From assembly GCA_021234535.1 (NCBI GenBank), contig CM037846.1:18555814-18619813 (forward strand): 64,000 nucleotides of DNA, given 5' to 3'. Made by a program: the position numbers and the translations under genes. The notes under the pieces were generated by a model. It was not told the origin of the DNA. It made no database searches and was given only the letters and a program-made list of their open reading frames with translations. Of the stretch, positions 57,801 to 64,000 are shown piece after piece; within the stretch, counting starts at the first letter, position 1; each line of letters begins with the position of its first letter. This stretch comes from Stichopus chloronotus (Eukaryota; Echinodermata; Holothuroidea; Aspidochirotida; Stichopodidae).

Positions 57801-60800
57801 TTATGAAGGAAGGTACCCAATTCAACTTCCCTCGGACACACACTGAAATATAACCTGCCAAGACCTTAATATTTATTTGATGTACAGTATTAGTTGATTT
57901 CCTCTACAATACACTATATGATTCACACACTGCCATCAATACACTATTTTGCTTTTACATCATTTCAAATAAAATGTACTTCACCTGCAGACCAGATCTT
58001 AATGGTTTTGTCAAAGGATGCACTGCATATCTGAAAATAGAGAAAAAGATAAACCTTTGCCCGTAACAATCACAGAAATGAATAAACTAGAATGACGTCA
58101 GGCCAACAACTCACACATTGAAGAAATGACACCAAATAATAATAATAGGCAGAATCCTTGCCTGTACGGCAAGACAGTCCTGCCTTCAGCATTTGCCATA
58201 TATAATGCGCATAATGCATGTCAAGGGAATTTGTTCGTTCAAAATCTACTTACATCTTTGGGAAAAACAGAAGTAATTTCAACCATTTGATTTCTTTGAC
58301 ATAACATAATAATATTCAGGGGATAATGTGTTCCAACGTGCAGCTGTTTGCGAGTTGTACTACCCTAACAGTTGGATTTGTGTTACGGGAGAACGCTTTT
58401 TGTCTAAAAGAGTTTGGACTTCACTTAAATTTTGATGATGTCTTTCCGGTTGATCTATTTCTACGCTTGCAATGGAAAGAATAAAAGAATACTATCATGA
58501 TTAGGGATTAGCATAGTGTTAGTCATTCTAAGCTGAAAATATTACAAATGAATCCATATTAAATAGTTACAGCACCTCTGCCCTTTGAAATAAAAACTCG
58601 GAGAAACAAAACCTTATAATCAATATCGCCTCTTCACTCAATTTAATCCAAAAGGAATTAAGAAAATTAATTACTTTCTTGTATATTTACCCCTCTCATC
58701 CTCCCCCCCCCCCTTCCTGGCCAACATGCTGACCAGCTTCAGACCAGATGTTTGTTTACTATTTGCTAAATAATCAGAACCATTGTCACAATTTATCAGT
58801 CAGTCATCTGTGGCACATTTATAGAGAGATATCTAATTTCCCAAATTTTAAGTTTCCTCTCTGCGTTTGTCACTTTTTTTTCTCTTGCTTCATTGGTTAC
58901 TAGCCCGTTAAACTTTTTATTTGTTCTAGTATCCTGCATTCAGTTTATACTGTACCTCTGTTGTGTATTTGTGGAGACAAAATAAGTAAATGATATGAAA
59001 ATGTGTAGTACTTGAGTGGAAGGATATAGTACAAAGAAGAGGTAATGGATGTTTAGGATTGAACTTACCCTGCTACCAGCATTGTCTACTGCTAGTGAGT
59101 CAACACTCCTAGAATGTCCTCTGCAGCAGTACAGACACTTCTGAGTTTGTGAATCTTCCCTCCATTCCCAGATAAGAAGGGTTTGGTCATGCGAGCCACT
59201 AGCAAACACACTTCTGTCTCCATCTGGATGAGAAAAGAGATGAACAAGGAAAACAACGAGTAAAATACCCAAATATGAAACAAGTTTTCAGTTTTTCATA
59301 GTGATGAAACACAACTCTCACAACTGCAACAAATAACCAAAAGGATCACTGACCTTTCTTAATCCAAGCAATGGATTTCACTGGTTCTGTATGGTACTCC
59401 AAAGTAGCAATCACACTACCATCTTGCTTCCATAGTCTGACATGGTTGTCATAACAACCTGTTAGTATCCTTTGGAAAGATGAATTCAACACAGGAGAAA
59501 CAACATGTGAGTTTCACTATCTTGAATGTTCCCATCACAAACTACATACCAGAACAGCAATGCTGTTGGATAACTCACACAGTTTCTCTTGTCTGTCCAA
59601 AATAGAAGTCAGACGCAAGATTGACAAACAAATATGTTTGTATGACGTACCTATCATTATGACAGGTGCATCATACAAACTTATTGTTTTTAAGGTTTCT
59701 AGTGCCAGTATAAACTGTTGAAGTAGTGCAAAGTACATTTAGTACCACCTACAATTCCACAAGTAAACACTGCATGGGTTTGCACTGATCAAAATAAAAA
59801 GACTCCTACTGTACTTGAACTCAAAACAGGTAAATTGCTATTACTTGATTTGACCAACTCAATTGAACAGAACAGAAAGGGAGATATCCCCACAATAGCT
59901 TAATCTTATTTTCTTTCATGTATCATGGGAGCCACACTGACCACAGAATTGCTTAAGATTGTAGATACCACTTGATGAACAAAGACATATACACTGTGCA
60001 GATGGGTTGGATTTCACACTGCCTGTATACCCATTTGCAAGGCAACAACTAAACACACAACCAAGCACACTGTTATCAGTACAATGCATGAGTAGCTGAC
60101 AGCTCTGCAGGCACAGTGAACTCAACTCTACAAAAACAGCTCTAATTTCCAATATACCTTTTCTACATCAGAATGCAAATACTGTAGGTAGGTATTAATG
60201 CTCTGCTGACAAAGAATCATACACCAAAATTTCAGCCCCAAATCTCCACACATCAAAAAGAAGAAAACTTTTGTTGAAAAGTTGACACCATCTGCCTCAT
60301 TTTATAACCTCACACGAACTGTGTACGTGTGAGCTTAAAATGATGTCTTCATTGCCAGTGAAATGCACTGTAAGCTTGCTCCGTAGTAAACATCACACTT
60401 AAAGGGATGAATGACTAATTTTCCATCCATGAAAGTCCAGCAGAGATTCGATTTCATATTTTCTTCCAGATGCTTTTATGAACATTTCTCTGATTGATTT
60501 CTTTCTCAAAATGCTTGAAGTGAAAGTCAGAACATTAATTAAATCACATGATTGGGTGAGTTAAGTTTGTAACTTATTCACACCGTACAGTAATGTTTGT
60601 GTAACCTCCATTAACCAAAATGAGTTTTTACTGCAACTTTTCAAACATTGATTAACAAATCAAACTAGCTCATCAACTTGTTCACACTGTTTTGTTTCTT
60701 ACACTTGAACTTTCTCAAGTGAGCTGAGAATTTCGCTACATGTAAGAAACCAACCTGTCCTGACTACCCTTAACAGAACTGATCCAGTCATCATGTAAGA

Positions 60801-63800
60801 CGCTTCCCACAGGCTGTGGACTTGGAAACCTTTCAACATATTCGATGTCAACTACTGTTTCCGTTGACACTCCTTTCTCTTCGAGGTGTTCGCCGAGGGA
60901 GACTCGCAAGAATTCTCCATTGATGAGGAAATCAAATCCGACTTCCTTGTACTCTTGGTCAGTCTTATCTACAAAACAGTCAAATCAGAGATACAGATCA
61001 GGTTCCCAGGAATATCAAAACAAGATAACCGAAATTCAACTGTCGCTACCTAACATCAAGATGGCACTGGTTTACAGTAACACTTGAACCAGTTCCACAG
61101 ATCAAACCAGGGTATGGCAGTCTGTATGTCAATTGGGTACCCAAAATTAGGACGTTTATTAGGTCCACAGTTCATTGCCACTGTCAAGTCATAATTCCAC
61201 ATTTTATTTGCACGCTAATTTAACACCCTACCTGTATATCTTACTTACTGGCATGGCAATTAAGTACTCATGCAGTAGTCAGGAACAGGTCTTTGGACCT
61301 GGGTAGCAATTTCTTAGCTGGGTCCTCACAACACTGGTTGGGTGCCTGGAGCAAACACTCATTTACAACATAAAATACAAAGATTAGGACTAGGATCAAT
61401 ACAGTATATTAAACATTAAAACTTGGAATGTTAATTTATATCATACAGTACTCTGCCGTACAAATGTGCTCTGACTGCAAGATATTCAGTCAGTCCTGAA
61501 AGCTACATGTACCATTAAAGCCACAACAGGCATCACTCAATCAAATTAGAAACAAGTGCAGACCTTGCTAAATGGGAACAACTGGGTGAAAATCAAGGAA
61601 ATTTGGTAGACAAAACCAGTTCCGTTGGTGGAAAGAGACCTGAGTACAAAAATTAATGTACTGTAAAAAAAGAGTCATACAGTACCTTGAATAAGAAGTT
61701 TGTTGATGAGATCACTGAGATCAGAAACCACAATATTTGCTGGCACAGAGAATGGGGTATCAGCCACAGAGTACCTGGATAACAACAAAATATGTGACAA
61801 TGGAATTTTAAAATTTGAAATTTTTTATTTGTGAACAATCTTGACAAATTTCTAAAAACGCTACAGTAGACCACTGTACCTCTGGTATATGCATGCTGTA
61901 GATGTCACCTATGGACTTAACATACAGCAGCATGGGAAACACACTAACATTTAGGTTTCAATTCCTTTTAATGTGTACAATTAATATTGTCAGTTGATAC
62001 AAAATTCACCAATGATTGCAGAATACAGCAACTCTCTTGATTCAAAAACAGAGACTAAGGATGTGGAATCTCAGTTACCATACAAATAGATGGTTCTTAA
62101 ATTTGCAATAATGTCACATTTACTGAGATTATTCTTCCCTAAATGCTAAGAGGAAAGAATTAGGAGTTCCTTTTATTGGATTTTCTTTCAAATGTATTTA
62201 TGTTGTCTCCATTTCAACTAGGAAGACTCTTTGAGCACTTGGCCCAAATTATTACCATCTTTTTTGGCCAAGTGCATTTTATTTGGAGGGTGTATACTGT
62301 GTTTTCTTTAAGCTCTCTTACAGTACATGTCATTTTTATAATTTCTTTTTTTCTACAGGGCCTACAGTTGTAAAAAGCAAATCTGTCTCACTTGTTTTAC
62401 CAGGAGGAGGGTGAGTAAACAACTAGGCCTATAGGAGTTCCATATTATGTCAAGTAATGTGTAAAAGCTACTCAGTACATTTGGTTGCTTCAAGTTCTAA
62501 ATGGTTGCTCTTTAATTGACTAACTGTTATGTTACCAGTCACATATAGGGAGTCTAACCATGTTACCCAGATTGGAATGTTTGCAAACTCCACCAGAAAT
62601 ACTTTTTTTTAGTTAAAGCATGTTGAATATTTCTATAAGAAAAATGACACCATACATTTATTATTGTTTATTCAATCCATGCAAACAAATTTGTAGAATT
62701 TACGTTGAAAATCAGGTGGTTCCAGACACTCAAACAGATAAGGAGTGTGTATGTAAACCAACAGTATCTTCTTCCACAAAGTTGCAGGGTGGTAGGATAT
62801 TGTCTGTCAATTGGAAATCCACTGTCGGCAGGCCTACGATAAAGTCCTAAGTTGGAACTGTTTGTTACGAAGATGGTAATCATTTTTTCACTTGCTCGGA
62901 CAGTTCGACTGTATACAGACCCTATTTGTTCTCATTTCACTATTTGTTCCCATTTTGTATACCGTAAACAGTGCTGTACATAATTACCACAGAAGACAAT
63001 TTAACCAACTTCATACTCTTTTCGTGGACAGGCAGTCCTACAAAAAAAGTGTTAAATATTGATTTGTTATGACTTGGAACACACTTCCCCAAAAATATCC
63101 CCTAAGTCCGTCAGTTGCATCTCTGAGGAAAGGTTTACGAAAGTATTTTGTTAGTACGGATTAATACTGCCGGCGGGTAAGGTGGTCGGTTGGGGTGGGA
63201 GTGGTGGATACAGAAGGGATTTTGTTTTTTGATTAAAACTTTGTTTATTCCCACTGGGACTGTCCTTGTTTTTGAAGCCCAGTATGGCTTTTTTAAGAAC
63301 ACTTCCATTCACAACACCATTTTATTGTTATTTGTTATACTTGAATATGTATGTTTTGCTAAGAAAAAACAAACATATGGAATGAAAAATTCTCTGCAGG
63401 AGATTTCTCACCTCAAATATCAGACTTTGCAATCTAGCAAGTTAATGTAGACACACAATGGCCTCACTAGTTTTAGTTTTGCCTAGTTTTAACTTGTGAC
63501 AGTTGTGTACAGTATGTTTTGTTAGTTGCTACTTGTTTGTTAGGCCTAAAAGTTAGGTTACAGGCTACAGTGGGCTATTGTAGTGACACAACAGAAAATT
63601 TACATTTTGTTAATGTTACATTTCTGACAATTTGAGGTTACTGCATGTACTAACATCCATCTAGGTGATTGATATGAAATTCTCTACATTTTAAGTGGTT
63701 GATGAATCTTCATATATCACACTTGAACGTTATAGGCTGCCAACCATACTACCACAATATTGGGCTGACATGCAAGTTGCGACATGCAATGTGTAACTGT

Positions 63801-64000
63801 AAGGCGACGAACGTGTACATTATTATTCTCGCAAAACTGGCTCTTGGCTCATTTGTCTGTATATTACACCATACAGAGTGACCCACGTGAACTACATACA
63901 CTTGTCAAAAGCAGTTGTTACAGTAACAACAGCAAAACTTACTTCTTTTGGGTTGTAAAAAATCTCGCTTGAAGGCGAGAACCACCAGGTCCAGAATTTG
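51838..64000 (-). CDS. WDR12: WDR12 (Ytm1-type WD40 protein of ribosome biogenesis), 5' end off the window
   Basis: Coding exons read right to left: 64000-63943 (partial), 61774-61686, 60968-60755, 59469-59354, 59223-59069, 58030-57985, 57132-57053, 55206-55066, 54485-54247, 53457-53385 and 51936-51838 (stop TAA). All borders are GT-AG and all phases agree. About 435 residues are visible, close to the human protein (about 423). The N-terminus ([30 protein letters not shown]) is the Notchless-like domain. Seven-bladed WD40 motifs follow (for example [63 protein letters not shown]). A lysine-rich acidic insert ([13 protein letters not shown]) interrupts the blades, as in the family. Known members join PES1 and BOP1 (PeBoW complex) in the nucleolus for 60S subunit maturation. 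The start codon lies beyond 64,000. The C-terminal tail is not conserved with human. Confidence 0.95.
55690..55962. repeat. G-rich 19-bp minisatellite in WDR12 intron 7
   Basis: About fourteen tandem units of ggtggggagagtttgctag and ggtggggagaggttggtag variants. The right half is homogeneous with the -tttgcta- variant. The G runs lie on the strand opposite to the gene. Confidence 0.92.
56151..56182. repeat. (AATG)n microsatellite
   Basis: aatgaatgaatggatgaacgaatgaatgaacg, next to a dispersed-repeat block of the TGACC family. Confidence 0.85.
56551..56700. repeat. Exact 5 x 30-bp tandem array
   Basis: Five consecutive 30-base units of the form ctaccaccagctgatacaac acccactagg with substitutions but no indel, at 56,551, 56,581, 56,611, 56,641 and 56,671. 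A shorter 15-16-bp pre-repeat (ctggacaaatacc) precedes it. Confidence 0.92.
57145..57494 (-). mobile_element. TTAA-flanked MITE, family 1, copy 2 (reverse), abutting WDR12 exon 7
   Basis: In reverse orientation it matches 45,687-46,031 along its whole length (for example acagattattcaaaacaagg, tttgttgctcag, gcataatgttttgag, gaatggtttaacaatgat). It is more diverged and its flanks are TTAC/TTAA. Its end lies 12 bases from the acceptor of exon 7, so the pyrimidine-rich tract and any branch point of that intron fall inside the element. Confidence 0.8.
61775..63942 (-). other. First intron of WDR12
   Basis: About 2.2 kb between the partial first exon (donor gtaagt) and the second exon (acceptor ttatccag). 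I see no other gene inside. One open frame (62,176-62,373) is of non-coding composition. Confidence 0.6.

Noticed and set aside
1..64000. tRNA or rRNA genes
   Set aside because: No A/B-box pair or cloverleaf and no conserved rRNA core was found by eye on either strand.

Overview
The window looks like a stretch of nuclear genome from an invertebrate animal, most likely a marine deuterostome and perhaps an echinoderm. It is AT-rich and repeat-laden, and its genes are split by introns with GT-AG borders. Two genes are recognisable orthologues of conserved animal genes: METTL6, and WDR12 (whose first exon runs off the right edge). The dispersed repeats and an invertebrate-type Ty3/gypsy element fit this. 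The species is an inference.

Positions 1 to about 27,750 are a tandem segmental array. Three near-complete units begin at 1, 8627 and 17605 (phase arbitrary), and a truncated fourth begins at 24822. Each unit carries, on the minus strand, parts of one copy of a protein-kinase gene: a leader exon, a 62-base start exon, a linker exon, a P-loop exon and a large catalytic exon, giving about 418 aa when the frame is open. Three copies can be followed in full and each carries its own one-base indel; of a fourth only the 5' exons are in view. The units share a foldback element. Units 1 and 2 carry an extra hAT-like MITE whose empty site survives in unit 3. Identity between units switches from block to block, which suggests gene conversion or unequal exchange.

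From 27,750 to 34,180 lies a mixed stretch: two orphan exon-like open segments (one with a membrane segment), a 51/149-bp satellite, and a broken gypsy gag relic. METTL6 (tRNA m3C methyltransferase, five coding exons, minus strand) occupies 34,179-39,969. Its first intron holds tandem repeats with nuclear-receptor DR1-like sites.

From 40,400 to 46,900 is a nest of transposons. A roughly 375-bp tandem duplication is interrupted in one copy by a 4.86-kb Ty3/gypsy element (141-bp LTRs, GTTAC target duplication, coding region broken four times) and in the other by a TTAA-flanked MITE. A second, different TTAA MITE follows. Positions 46,900 to 51,550 show no convincing gene.

WDR12 (ribosome biogenesis, PeBoW complex) runs on the minus strand from 51,838 past the right edge in eleven visible coding exons. 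Its introns hold a G-rich 19-bp minisatellite, an exact 5 x 30-bp array, and a second copy of the TTAA MITE whose end lies 12 bases from the acceptor of exon 7, so that the MITE apparently supplies the splice-site tract. No rRNA, tRNA or CRISPR array was seen.
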